A stretch of DNA of 64,000 bases from Longimicrobiales bacterium (GCA_028823235.1 JAPKBW010000003.1:149098-213097), one strand, 5' to 3'. Counted from the stretch's first letter, positions 45,629 to 54,094 are shown. Program-made: numbers and translations. Notes: generated by a model not told the origin, from the letters alone.

Positions 45629-46717
45629 ATGAGTCGTGTGCTAGTGGCGATGTCGGGCGGCGTAGACTCATCTCTAGCCGCGGCGCTTCTAGTCGAGCAG
45701 GGGCACGAGGTCGTGGGAGTCACGATGAAGACCTTCTGCTACTCCGGTACCAAGAGCCACGGAAAGACGTGCTGCGGCCTCGATGGAATCATGGACGCGA
45801 AACGAGTGGCCGATGCCCTGAATATTCCGCACTACGTTTTCGATGTGGAGGAAAATTTCACTCGAGACGTCATCGATGACTTTGTTTCAGAGTACGCACG
45901 CGGCCGCACGCCGAATCCATGCGTGCGGTGCAACAGCCACACCAAGTTCCGAGACCTCCTCGAGCGCGGACGTGCCCTGGACTGCGACCAGATCGCGACC
46001 GGTCACTATGTGCGGGTAGAAGAGGAGGCCGGGCGGACGTGGCTCGCGAGAGGCCGGGACGAGTCCAAGGACCAGTCATATTTCCTGTGGGGCCTTCCCC
46101 CCTCGATGATTCCCCAGCTTCTCTTTCCCGTCGGTGAGTTGACCAAGACAGAGGTGCGGGAGCGCGCAAGGAAGCTCGCGCTCGCTACGGCCGACAAGCC
46201 GGAATCGCAGGAGATCTGCTTTGTGCCGAGCGGCGACTATCGGGATCTTCTTCAGAAGCGGCTAGGTTCGGTTCACCCAGCGCTCGAACCCGGCGCCCTG
46301 GTTCGTACAGACGGTACTGTAGTCGGAGAGCACCAGGGCTATGCGGGCTTCACGGTCGGGCAGAGGAAAGGCCTGGGCGGAGGATTTCCCGAGGCGATGT
46401 TCGTTCTCGAGATCCGGCCGGACCAGCGCGAGGTTGTGATTGGTCTCCATGACGAACTCTTCAGCGATACAGTGACTGTCGCCGAGCTCAACTGGCTGCA
46501 GGGCGCGCCGAAGCAGGGAGTCTCTGTTCGCGTGCAGCTTCGATATCGCACCCCGGCAGTCCCTGCGACGATCTCCGCCTCTGGCGAAAAATTGGAGCTA
46601 GCCCTGGACGATCCTTTTGCGGCAGTGACACCAGGCCAGTCCGCAGTCGTATTCGATGGTGACCGCGTACTCGGCGGGGGCCGGATACTCAAGGCAGAAC
46701 TGGCGTCTCACGCCTGA
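45629..46717 (+). CDS. mnmA: tRNA 2-thiouridine(34) synthase MnmA
   Basis: 362 residues. It thiolates the wobble uridine of tRNA(Lys/Glu/Gln). PP-loop SGGVDSS at 9-15; the first catalytic Cys98 in TPNPCVRCN and the second Cys197 in QEICFVPSGDY; C-terminal barrel with GFTVGQRKGLGGG. Starts 8 bases after the desulfurase stop. Converges with dnaJ with an 18-base gap, so there is no room for a long terminator. Confidence 0.96.
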   Translation: MSRVLVAMSGGVDSSLAAALLVEQGHEVVGVTMKTFCYSGTKSHGKTCCGLDGIMDAKRVADALNIPHYVFDVEENFTRDVIDDFVSEYARGRTPNPCVRCNSHTKFRDLLERGRALDCDQIATGHYVRVEEEAGRTWLARGRDESKDQSYFLWGLPPSMIPQLLFPVGELTKTEVRERARKLALATADKPESQEICFVPSGDYRDLLQKRLGSVHPALEPGALVRTDGTVVGEHQGYAGFTVGQRKGLGGGFPEAMFVLEIRPDQREVVIGLHDELFSDTVTVAELNWLQGAPKQGVSVRVQLRYRTPAVPATISASGEKLELALDDPFAAVTPGQSAVVFDGDRVLGGGRILKAELASHA

Positions 46718-46735
46718 CCCACCCGTGGCGGATCG

Positions 46736-47878
46736 CTAGTGCCTTAGGCCGGACGCCTCTCCAAAGGTCTTCATGACTTGGCGCTCTTCCTCCGAAAGCT
46801 CCTCCGGAACCGATACGACGACCTCGACGTACTGGTCACCGTTGCGGTCGCCCTTGGCGATGCCCTGCCCTCGGATCCGGAACTTCGTCCCCGACTGAGT
46901 TCCTTTCGGAATGTTGAGGACCACCTTCTTCCCACCGATCGTCTTGACTCGGACCTTCGAGCCCAGGGTGGCTTGCACGATGTTGATGGGAACCCGAGCG
47001 TGGATGTCGAGCCCGTCGCGCTTGAAGAAACTGTGCCCTTTGACCTTATAGCTGATCACCAGGTCACCGGGGGGACCTCCGTGTCTGCCCCGCTCGCCCT
47101 GACCTGATAGCCGGACCTTCGAGCCTGTCTCGACGCCCGGTCGAACATTGATCGTGATTTTTCGGTGTTGGCGAACAGCCCCACGCCCCGTGCACGAAGG
47201 ACAGTGCGTCTCAGGAAGTTTGCCTCGACCAAAACAGGCCGGACAGGGGCGCTTCACGGCGAAGCCACCCTGACCGAAAGAGACGTGGCCTGTCCCTTTG
47301 CACTCTTCGCATCGCTTCACGTCCGTGCCCGACTTTGCACCGTCTCCGCCGCACGTAGCACAGTCTTCCGTAATCGACACGTCGACGGAAATCTTCCCAC
47401 CTTTCGCAGCGGTCAGGAAGGGGATTTCGACCACATATTCGACGTTCTGACCTTTCTGACGCGGCGACGTCTTTCTCGGATCGGCCGACGGACCGCCCTG
47501 GGGCTTCTCCTTTCCGAGGTCGAACAGCGAGCTGAACATGTCGGAGAGGTTTCCGAAGCCGCCCTCAAAGTCATCGAACGAGAAATTGGGGTCAGCCCCG
47601 GGGCCGCCTCGAGAGGGCTGAGGTGCGCCTCGTCCACCACCGAAGCCAAGGGACCCCAGTCGTCGCATCTGATCGTACTGCTTCCGCTTCTTGGAATCGC
47701 TGAGAACGGAGTAAGCTTCACCGATTTCCTTGAACCGCTCCGCTGCGCGCGGATTCCTCAGGTTGGCATCCGGGTGGTTTTCCTTAGCCAGCTTCCGATA
47801 GGCCTTCTTGACATCGTCGGGGCTCGCCTTGTCCTTGACGCCCAAAGTCTCGTAGAAGTCCTTCCCCGCTGCTGCCAT
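46736..47878 (-). CDS. dnaJ: Chaperone DnaJ
   Basis: 380 residues. J domain with HPD at 35-37, G/F-rich linker (about 78-125), four CxxCxGxG zinc repeats (CATCGGDG, CEECKGTG, CPACFGRG and CPSCTGRG, 173-233) and C-terminal substrate-binding domain. Stimulates the ATPase of DnaK. dnaK itself is not here. Starts at an ATG six bases after grpE. Confidence 0.96.
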   Translation of the reverse strand: MAAAGKDFYETLGVKDKASPDDVKKAYRKLAKENHPDANLRNPRAAERFKEIGEAYSVLSDSKKRKQYDQMRRLGSLGFGGGRGAPQPSRGGPGADPNFSFDDFEGGFGNLSDMFSSLFDLGKEKPQGGPSADPRKTSPRQKGQNVEYVVEIPFLTAAKGGKISVDVSITEDCATCGGDGAKSGTDVKRCEECKGTGHVSFGQGGFAVKRPCPACFGRGKLPETHCPSCTGRGAVRQHRKITINVRPGVETGSKVRLSGQGERGRHGGPPGDLVISYKVKGHSFFKRDGLDIHARVPINIVQATLGSKVRVKTIGGKKVVLNIPKGTQSGTKFRIRGQGIAKGDRNGDQYVEVVVSVPEELSEEERQVMKTFGEASGLRH

Positions 47879-47884
47879 GAGCGA

Positions 47885-48517
47885 CTAGCTCTGCGTGTAC
47901 ACGCTCACCCGGGCCGGCCGGACGAGGATGCCTTTCAGGGAATATCCCTTCTGGAATACCTGGGAAACGTTGTCCACCTGGTCGTCGGACTCTGCAGGGA
48001 CCCGAATCATGGCCTCCATCACCTCGGGGTCGAACTTCTGCCCAGAGGGATCGAGCATCTCGATGCCGGCGTCGCTGATCGTCCGGACGAACTTTCGTTC
48101 GACCAGGTCGATGCCTTCCATGATGGCCTCAACCGTCGCGTTGCTCAGGTCGAGGTCGGCGACTCGATGCAGGTCATCCAGGACATCGAGGAAATTTTCC
48201 ACAAGGTCGGCCTGAGCCCTGGACCAAGCTGAAAGGCGTTCCTGTTCACTGCGCCGCTTGAAGTTGTTGAATTCTGCGACGAGACGTAGATGCCGGTCGT
48301 TCAGCTTGGCGAACTCTTCTTGAACCGCGACATCCTCCGAAGAGAGAGCGGAGCCGGCGCCACTAGGCGACGCACTGGTGCCCGGGCCGCCCAGGGACGC
48401 ATCCGCACTCTGTGCAGAAGACCCATCTGCATCGGCAGGCGGTGCATCTACTAGGGGTGCTTCCAGGGACTCGTCGCCGAGTTCTGTCTCTTCGTGATTC
48501 GTCACGGGTTCGCTCAT
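47885..48517 (-). CDS. grpE: Nucleotide exchange factor GrpE
   Basis: 210 residues. An acidic, Ala/Ser-rich N-terminal segment of about 65 residues, then the long helix with KLNDRHLRLVAEFNNFKRRS and the beta-wing GVEMLDPSGQKFDPEVMEA-type region. Normal family length plus a longer acidic start. ATG 48517 is preceded by a hairpin that would hide its ribosome-binding site (see the next feature). No CIRCE element is visible upstream. Confidence 0.94.
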   Translation of the reverse strand: MSEPVTNHEETELGDESLEAPLVDAPPADADGSSAQSADASLGGPGTSASPSGAGSALSSEDVAVQEEFAKLNDRHLRLVAEFNNFKRRSEQERLSAWSRAQADLVENFLDVLDDLHRVADLDLSNATVEAIMEGIDLVERKFVRTISDAGIEMLDPSGQKFDPEVMEAMIRVPAESDDQVDNVSQVFQKGYSLKGILVRPARVSVYTQS

Positions 48518-48521
48518 CTCG

Positions 48522-48535
48522 GACCCTTTCGGGTC
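48522..48535 (-). promoter_or_regulatory. Hairpin over the grpE ribosome-binding site
   Basis: On the minus strand GACCC-GAAA-GGGTC is a 5-bp stem with a GAAA tetraloop, ending four bases before the grpE start. The only purine-rich site near the ATG (AAAGGG) lies in this stem-loop, so it could melt with heat and act as a simple RNA thermometer for a heat-shock gene. Confidence 0.35.
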
Positions 48536-48612
48536 TCTGGGTCATCTTGAAACGGTCAATCGGCTACAAAGATACAACCACGGCGCGATCTGGTTCAGCC
48601 CTCCCGCATGCC

Positions 48613-49911
48613 CTACGAGGCAGACCAATCGGACTCTTCATTCGCGAGCAACCGGCGGTACACCAGTGCGAGCGCAGTCTGAGCCGCCCGGGCTCGGACC
48701 GCCCCCCGGTCCCCACTGAAGTTGCGCACTACAGTTTCCGTGTTCCCGTTCACGCTCGTACCGAACCAGACCGTACCTACGGGCTTGTCGGGAGAGCCTC
48801 CTCCTGGACCGGCCACTCCCGTGATCCCGATTCCCACATCGGCCCCCAGAGCCGTGACCGCGCCCTCAGCCAGGCCCGCTGCAACCAGATCTGAGACCGC
48901 ACCGGCGCGCGCCAACTCCTCAGCATCGATGTCAGCGAGCGCGACCTTCGACGCGTTCGTGTAGCAGATGAGCCCTCCACGGAACGTCTCTGAGGACCCG
49001 GGCGTGTCAGTGAGGCGTTTCCCAACAAGCCCACCCGTGCAACTCTCGGCCACCGCGAGGGTGCGGCGCTCCCTCAGCAGCAGCCGATGAACCGCCTCAG
49101 CCAGGTCCCCTGACTCCGATTCGAAGCGCCACGGGCCTACCACCTCACTGAGCGCCGCCAGTGTTCTGTCGAAGCGGAGCTGCGCACCCTCTGCCGTCCC
49201 TCCCAATATCGTGAACCGAAGGTCCACCCCGAGAAGGTCCGGGAGATAGGCCAGCTCCATGCCAGCGAGTGGATCGACCGCGAGAGCAGACCGCATCGAT
49301 TCAAGCGATTCACACAGGGCGGACTCCGCGATGCCGGTCGTGTAGACGATTCGGTGATGAATCCCACCGCGGACGAGTCCTTTTTCGGACAGCGCAGCAA
49401 ACAGGTCACCTTCAACGATGGCCTTGAATTCGTTCGGAACTCCGGGAAGGAGCACGATGACAGTCTCGTCATTCTCTAGGAACAATCCCGGCGCGGTGCC
49501 CAGGGGATTCGAGAGCGGGCGGCCTCCAGCCGGAACCATCCACTGCCCGGTGCTGGCCTTGGGAACCGTCGCGTATCCTCCCGCCGCGTAGCGGGCCTCC
49601 ACAGCCCTCCTTACCTCGTCGTCCGGAACAAGGGTGAGCCCCAGCCGCGCAGCAACTGCAGCCTTGGTCCGATCGTCGGGAGTTGGACCTAGCCCGCCCG
49701 ACACGACGACCAGTTCGGCTAGCGCGCACGCGGCACCCAGTGCCTCATCGATGTCCGATTCGATGTCGCCAACAGTGTACCGGCGGACCACTGAGATTCC
49801 CCGCGTGGCCAGAGCGCTCGACAGCCAAGCGGCATTGGTGTCGACGGTCTGGCCAGAGAGCAGCTCGTTTCCGACCGATACGACCGCCGCCCGGACCGGG
49901 GAATCACTCAC
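48613..49911 (-). CDS. cinA: CinA-like competence/damage-inducible protein
   Basis: 432 residues with two domains: the N-terminal MoCF-like domain (SVGNELLSGQTVDTNAAWLS, then GGLGPTPDDRTKAA) and the C-terminal CinA amidohydrolase domain (AVAESCTGGLVGKRLTDTPG, then GIAGPGG-type GITGVAGPGGGS). Members act as pyridine nucleotide recycling or NMN deamidase enzymes. Adjacent to pgsA, ten bases apart, a widely conserved pgsA-cinA pairing. Confidence 0.92.
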   Translation of the reverse strand: MSDSPVRAAVVSVGNELLSGQTVDTNAAWLSSALATRGISVVRRYTVGDIESDIDEALGAACALAELVVVSGGLGPTPDDRTKAAVAARLGLTLVPDDEVRRAVEARYAAGGYATVPKASTGQWMVPAGGRPLSNPLGTAPGLFLENDETVIVLLPGVPNEFKAIVEGDLFAALSEKGLVRGGIHHRIVYTTGIAESALCESLESMRSALAVDPLAGMELAYLPDLLGVDLRFTILGGTAEGAQLRFDRTLAALSEVVGPWRFESESGDLAEAVHRLLLRERRTLAVAESCTGGLVGKRLTDTPGSSETFRGGLICYTNASKVALADIDAEELARAGAVSDLVAAGLAEGAVTALGADVGIGITGVAGPGGGSPDKPVGTVWFGTSVNGNTETVVRNFSGDRGAVRARAAQTALALVYRRLLANEESDWSAS

Positions 49912-49921
49912 CGAGAATACC

Positions 49922-50566
49922 TTAGTCCCGGATTCCGACCAGCGTCCGGTAAGACCAGAGGTAGTCGAGAAGGGAGTACACGGTCAGAACGATCGCAACT
50001 CCGAGGGTGATGGCTACAAACCACTCGAGTCCCTCAGACCCGAACCGCCAGGCAGCACCAACCCACGCCCGGTCAGAAGCCACCTGGGCCAAAGGATACC
50101 AGAGGAGGGCGCCCCCAATGAACAGCATCTGAAAGAGGGCCTTTCGCTTCCCCGCCACTCCGGCGGCGATCACGACGCCCTGCTTGGCCGCGTACCCGCG
50201 GAAGATCGTGATGAAAATCTCGCGCCCGAAAATAACCAACAGGATCCACATCGGGAGCTGCCCCCAGACCGGCGCTTCGTCCAGCGGCCCCACGCGGTGG
50301 GAAATCAGATAGATCGGGACCAGCGTTACCGCGAGCAGCAACTTGTCAGCGAACGGATCGAGCAGCTTCCCCATATCCGTGATCATGTCGTACCGCCGAG
50401 CCAGATAGCCGTCGTATACATCGGACAACGCAGCAACCACAAACAAACCAAAACCGAAGAACCTCAACTGCAGGTTCTCCGACATCACAAGCCAAGCGAG
50501 GAGCGGGCACGAAGCGATGCGAGCCAAGGTGATAACGTTCGGGACGTTCATCCGACTAGGGGTCAT
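49922..50566 (-). CDS. pgsA: CDP-diacylglycerol-glycerol-3-phosphate phosphatidyltransferase
   Basis: 214 residues, integral membrane enzyme for phosphatidylglycerol synthesis from CDP-DAG. The CDP-alcohol phosphotransferase motif is SDVYDGYLARRYDMITDMG then LLDPFADK, near residues 48-75. Four or more transmembrane segments. ATG at 50566; a second ATG at 50551 (MNVPNVITLARI) is closer to the usual start of the family. Confidence 0.94.
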   Translation of the reverse strand: MTPSRMNVPNVITLARIASCPLLAWLVMSENLQLRFFGFGLFVVAALSDVYDGYLARRYDMITDMGKLLDPFADKLLLAVTLVPIYLISHRVGPLDEAPVWGQLPMWILLVIFGREIFITIFRGYAAKQGVVIAAGVAGKRKALFQMLFIGGALLWYPLAQVASDRAWVGAAWRFGSEGLEWFVAITLGVAIVLTVYSLLDYLWSYRTLVGIRD

Positions 50567-50611
50567 GATGTCAGGCGCCTCGCCGGTGCACGCGTGCGCC
50601 TCTCCGAAGGA

Positions 50612-50743
50612 CTAAGAACGTTCTTCGACGACCAGCCTGCTCAAGCACGAGAGCGTTTCGAAGACCCCCGTCCCGTCCAGGTCTGTCCCGTAGTACACGA
50701 TATTGCAGTTGATCTCGCGCGAGGCGTAGTTGATCATCGACAT
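50612..50743 (-). pseudogene. Collapsed mglA: both ends of MglA joined, middle missing
   Basis: A 43-codon frame reading MSMINYASREINCNIVYYG followed by a tail GTGVFETLSCLSRLVVEE. The first part is the conserved N-terminus of the Ras-like GTPase MglA (SREINCKIVYYGPGL in typical members), and the second matches its C-terminal end (GVGVFETLKAISKLV-type). About 150 residues, with the P-loop, switch regions and base motifs, are missing in frame. A GGAGG lies 12 bases before the ATG. MglA controls cell polarity and gliding; such a remnant cannot bind GTP. Position between recR and pgsA fits where recR-mglB-mglA clusters are found in other genomes (from memory). Confidence 0.7.
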
Positions 50744-50752
50744 GGGTCGACG

Positions 50753-50914
50753 CTACCTCCGCATCAGTGTGATTCGTGAAGCCACAGAATCTCCGATCAG
50801 GGCCATTTGGAGCGGTGCCCCAAGGCTCTGAGACGTATCCGACGTTGTCCGGAAGAGGCTAACGGACAATAACTTCGGGCCGCCCGACCTGAGGTGCAAG
50901 TCTGCTGATTTCAA
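50753..50914 (-). CDS. Short 53-codon ORF, unknown
   Basis: TTG at 50914 overlaps the stop of the preceding gene (TTGA) and the frame runs to TAG at 50753, just before the mglA remnant. Third-position GC is similar to its neighbours. Reads KSADLHLRSGGPKLLSVSLF and ends DSVASRITLMRR. No homology recognised; it could be a remnant of mglB or another companion gene. Confidence 0.3.
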   Translation of the reverse strand: MKSADLHLRSGGPKLLSVSLFRTTSDTSQSLGAPLQMALIGDSVASRITLMRR

Positions 50915-51231
50915 GCTGGCTCCATCGTCGCTTCGATTTGCAGTCGCTCTGCGTCATCCAGCATTCGATCGATGATGGCCTGGGCCCGCTCTCGCAGCAT
51001 TTTCCGAGGCTCCCACGCGACGAAGTCCCGTAGCAGTCGAATCAAGTCCACGGATGCGGGTTCCCGGCTGACATGTCCGAGTGCAGCGAGCCGCTTCAGG
51101 GCCCGGGGGCTGAACAAATCCCGCCGATGACGCCTGACCTGCCCTTGTATAATCATCGCAGCAATCGCCCCGGCGGCGGCGGCGGCTAGAACGGTAAGTC
51201 CTGCAGTACGAAGCCTTTTGTCTATCATCAC
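50911..51231 (-). CDS. Hypothetical protein with N-terminal membrane helix
   Basis: 106 residues. One transmembrane helix (about 10-30, Ala-rich), a basic RRHRRD patch, then a helical cytoplasmic part of 65 residues (SPRALKRLAALGHV, VDLIRLLRDFVAWEPRK, RERAQAIIDRMLDDAERLQ) with the look of a single HEAT-like repeat. Not recognised. GTG 51231 overlaps the recR stop; an ATG follows directly at 51228. Translationally coupled to recR. Confidence 0.6.
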   Translation of the reverse strand: MMIDKRLRTAGLTVLAAAAAGAIAAMIIQGQVRRHRRDLFSPRALKRLAALGHVSREPASVDLIRLLRDFVAWEPRKMLRERAQAIIDRMLDDAERLQIEATMEPA

Positions 51232-51821
51232 ATTTCCCGTCGTCCGGCCAGCGCCTGCGCGATCGTCGTACCATCAACGTATTCGAGATCACTGCCGACC
51301 GGAATGCCACGAGCGAGCCTGGTGACGCGAGGACCGAGCGGCCGAATCTCGTGCTCGAGGTACACCGATGTCGCCTCCCCCTCAACGCTGGCGTTCGTTG
51401 CGATGATCACTTCCTGGACCTCGCCGCCAGAACCATCGATTCGGGCAAGCAGAGACGACAGGTTGAGTTCGTCCGGCCCGATGCCGTCGAGGGGTGAAAG
51501 CCGCCCTCCCAACACGTGAAAAAGCCCCCTGAACTGGCCGGTGCGCTCGATCGCACCGACCTCGTAGGCCTCTTCCACAATGCAGAGCACCGTCCGATCT
51601 CGCCTCGGGTTGGTGCAGATTTCGCAGAGTTCTTGTTCGGAAAAATTGCCGCAGGCGTCACACCTTCGAACCTTTTCGGCCAAGTCGACCAGGGATTGGG
51701 CCAGGCGGCGGGTATCGTCCTTTGACCCCTTCATGAGGTGATGCACGAGTCTGAGCGCGGTCCTCGAACCGATGCCCGGGAGACGTGCGAACTCGTCGCT
51801 GAGTCGCTCGATGGCCGACAT
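51228..51821 (-). CDS. recR: Recombination protein RecR
   Basis: 197 residues. Helix-hairpin-helix RLPGIGSRTALRLVHHLM, Cys4 zinc finger (Cys54, 57, 66, 69), TOPRIM domain (VVEEAYEVGAIE) and C-terminal Walker-like end SDLEYVDGTTIAQALAGRR. With RecO and RecF it loads RecA at gaps. Located after ebfC, the conserved dnaX-ebfC-recR unit. Confidence 0.96.
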   Translation of the reverse strand: MSAIERLSDEFARLPGIGSRTALRLVHHLMKGSKDDTRRLAQSLVDLAEKVRRCDACGNFSEQELCEICTNPRRDRTVLCIVEEAYEVGAIERTGQFRGLFHVLGGRLSPLDGIGPDELNLSSLLARIDGSGGEVQEVIIATNASVEGEATSVYLEHEIRPLGPRVTRLARGIPVGSDLEYVDGTTIAQALAGRREM

Positions 51822-51837
51822 GTAGGCTAGCGCTTTC

Positions 51838-52164
51838 TCAGAAGAGCTTCGGGAGTCCTGGAATGTTCATAGGAAGGCCCCCAGTCGCCTTCCGCACCTC
51901 CTGCTCGTACTCACCCTGTGCCTTGGCCTGAGCCTCGCTTAAAGCAGCCATCACGAGATCCTCGAGCATCTCTACGTCCCTCGGGTCTACGCACGTCGGG
52001 TCAATCTTTACTTGCCGTACCTGACCCTTTCCGTCGACCGTCACGGCCACCATGCCTCCCCCCGAGGAGGCTGAGATGGACCTTGTCTCCAGCGATTCCT
52101 GAAGCTCGGTCATCTTCGCCTGCAGTTGCTGGCCGAGCTGCATGAGCTGGGAGATGTCGGTCAT
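51838..52164 (-). CDS. ebfC: Nucleoid-associated protein EbfC/YbaB
   Basis: 108 residues. Dimeric tweezer-like DNA-binding protein. Long N-terminal helix (QLMQLGQQLQAKMTELQESL), strand segment GGGMVAVTVDGKGQVRQV with PTCVDPRDVEMLEDLVMAAL and final short helix. Between dnaX (31 bases) and recR (16 bases). Confidence 0.93.
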   Translation of the reverse strand: MTDISQLMQLGQQLQAKMTELQESLETRSISASSGGGMVAVTVDGKGQVRQVKIDPTCVDPRDVEMLEDLVMAALSEAQAKAQGEYEQEVRKATGGLPMNIPGLPKLF

Positions 52165-52195
52165 GATCGGGCAGTTGCGAGTGGGGCTGCGGACG

Positions 52196-53923
52196 TCAGT
52201 CCATCAGCTCGAGATCAAGTTCTTCTACCGCCCGTTCGAGGCGTGGTTCCTGGCGAACGAGCGCACTGAGCGTATCGGCCTTCGCGTCCTCTTCCGAAAT
52301 TCGGACTGAGCTATCGAGCTCCTTCACAGGTGCCTTGACCTGGATGACCGGTCGCCGACCGGCGAAGGGCGTGAGTCCTTCGCGAATCGTTTCAAGCACC
52401 GGGGTCGTGGAGAGCCTCTCATACGCGGGACCCGGGATCGGCCGAACCACGATTTCCCCGTCCGGCCCTCGGGAGACCTCCGCGGAGTGCAAAAATCCGA
52501 CGAGTCCCGTTGGAAGCCCACGCCCCGACCCAAGCCAGCGTTTCCAGGCCTCGAGAATATCCTCAGAGGGCTCGATTGAATCAGGGGGAGACGAGGACTC
52601 TCCAGTAGCACATTTGGCGGGGGCAGCGCCGCCTTTGGCTGCAACCTCATTCTTCAGAGTAGAAGCCACGCTGAGACCACTTTGGCTCGTTGAGCCTGCT
52701 TCCGGCCCTGAACGCCCCTCCCCTGTCGGAGCGCCACTGCCCACACCACTTCCCGTTCCGCCTTCCGACGGAGGAGCCCCGCCCAGCGCTTGAATCAGCG
52801 CCTCGAGCGATACAGTGCGATCCAGAAAACTCATTCGCAGTAGCAGCATCTCGATGGGAAGTCGCGGGTTCGGACTTCGGCGCAGACTTCCCTGACTCTC
52901 CAAGTCAGATGCGGCGGACAGCATTCGCACCAAGTCTCCCGGGGCGAAGAAGGCGGCACGCTCGAGCAATTGCGAGCGGATGTCCTCCTGCATGTCCACC
53001 TCCGCGTCCGGGGAAAGACGCAGTCGAAGCAGGGTTCGGAGTACATCCAGGAGCCCGTGATAAAACTCGACCAGGTCGTAGCCCTCATCCACAAGGGCCT
53101 GTACCAAGCCGAAAACCTGCTCGTGCCGACTTTCCCGGAGGATATCAAGCAGCTCGATATATCGTTCGTCCTCAACAAGGCCCAGAACCCGTCGAACCGC
53201 ATCGATCTCGACCTCGCCGCCGGTTAGCGACAGCACCTGATCTAGGAGAGACAGTGCATCTCGCATCCCGCCGTCCGCTTTCCGCGCGATGATCCGTAGC
53301 GCGTCCTCCGGTGCTGCAACACCCTCTGCAGCCAAAACCCGCTCTAATCGGGCGATGATGTCACCCACACCGATGCGGCGGAAATCGAATCGCTGGCACC
53401 GCGACAAAATCGGAGCCGCGGCCTGCTGAATTTTCTGGGGCTCAGTCGTCGCGAAGACGAAGATCACTCGCGGCGGTGGCTCCTCCAGGATCTTGAGAAG
53501 GGCATTCCATGCCTCGCGCGTAAGCATGTGGGCCTCGTCAACGATGTAAACCTTCGAGCGTCCATCCGCAGAGGGAGCGTACATCGCACGCTCCCGTAGG
53601 TCCCGAGCATCGTCTACTCCCCGGTTGGAAGCCGCGTCGATTTCCACGACGTCGAGGGCGGTGTGACCACCCCAGATGCGGCTACAACTCTCGCAGATCC
53701 CGCATGGTTCGCCCTCTGCGGTGCGGTCCGGGCAATTGAGCGCCATGGCGAGCACACGAGCCAGTGTCGTCTTGCCAACGCCCCGCGGCCCGCAGAACAG
53801 GTACGCGTGCCCAACCCGGTCGCCAGCCACTGCCCGACGCAGCGTCTCCGACACATGCTCCTGCGTCGCCACATCAGCGAAAGATCGGGGTCGGTGCTTC
53901 CTCGCCAAAGCCTTGTGGCTCAA
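52196..53923 (-). CDS. dnaX: DNA polymerase III subunits gamma/tau
   Basis: 575 residues. TTG start at 53923 fits the universal MSxxALARKxRP start. Walker A GPRGVGKT at 45-52, zinc Cys at 64, 74, 77 and 80, Walker B VDEAHML and the sensor 1 FATTEPQKI. Domain III ends near 360, followed by a Gly/Ser-rich linker and a short tau-like C-terminal part. No obvious run of A's for the frameshift that yields gamma in E. coli was seen. The SRP RNA gene lies 38 bases upstream. Confidence 0.95.
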   Translation of the reverse strand: MSHKALARKHRPRSFADVATQEHVSETLRRAVAGDRVGHAYLFCGPRGVGKTTLARVLAMALNCPDRTAEGEPCGICESCSRIWGGHTALDVVEIDAASNRGVDDARDLRERAMYAPSADGRSKVYIVDEAHMLTREAWNALLKILEEPPPRVIFVFATTEPQKIQQAAAPILSRCQRFDFRRIGVGDIIARLERVLAAEGVAAPEDALRIIARKADGGMRDALSLLDQVLSLTGGEVEIDAVRRVLGLVEDERYIELLDILRESRHEQVFGLVQALVDEGYDLVEFYHGLLDVLRTLLRLRLSPDAEVDMQEDIRSQLLERAAFFAPGDLVRMLSAASDLESQGSLRRSPNPRLPIEMLLLRMSFLDRTVSLEALIQALGGAPPSEGGTGSGVGSGAPTGEGRSGPEAGSTSQSGLSVASTLKNEVAAKGGAAPAKCATGESSSPPDSIEPSEDILEAWKRWLGSGRGLPTGLVGFLHSAEVSRGPDGEIVVRPIPGPAYERLSTTPVLETIREGLTPFAGRRPVIQVKAPVKELDSSVRISEEDAKADTLSALVRQEPRLERAVEELDLELMD

Positions 53924-53960
53924 TAGATTGCGCCCGTCTTTTCAAGTATAAGGCGAGAAG

Positions 53961-54062
53961 GGTGCCCCAGGCTACCCGCAGCGACAATCACCACACTTAC
54001 CGCTGCTACCTTCGGGGTCCTGACGGGATTCATGAGCTCTCACCCTGCGGACCTGGGGCACC
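53961..54062 (-). ncRNA. ffs: Signal recognition particle RNA (4.5S-type)
   Basis: A 102-base RNA closed by a perfect 11-bp terminal stem (GGTGCCCCAGG at 53961-53971 with CCTGGGGCACC at 54052-54062). The domain IV hallmark GTCAGGACC..CGAAGG.AGCAG is present in the middle on the minus strand. It binds Ffh to target membrane proteins. Its promoter (54066-54094) places the start at or very near the first stem base. The linkage to dnaX is common in bacteria. Confidence 0.92.
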
Positions 54063-54065
54063 AAG

Positions 54066-54094
54066 AACCTACCCGGGGCCCGATTGGAGGTCAA
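54066..54094 (-). promoter_or_regulatory. ffs: Predicted sigma-70 promoter of the SRP RNA gene
   Basis: On the minus strand TTGACC (54094-54089), 17 bases, TAGGTT (54071-54066); the RNA's first G lies about 4 bases after. Placement agrees with the RNA 5' end. Confidence 0.7.

Noticed and set aside
49634..50779. 381-codon open frame on plus
   Set aside because: Antisense of cinA, pgsA and the mglA remnant; the minus-strand genes have clear motifs.
52196..53923. Programmed frameshift in dnaX
   Set aside because: No A-rich slippery run seen in the expected region, so only the full-length product is called.
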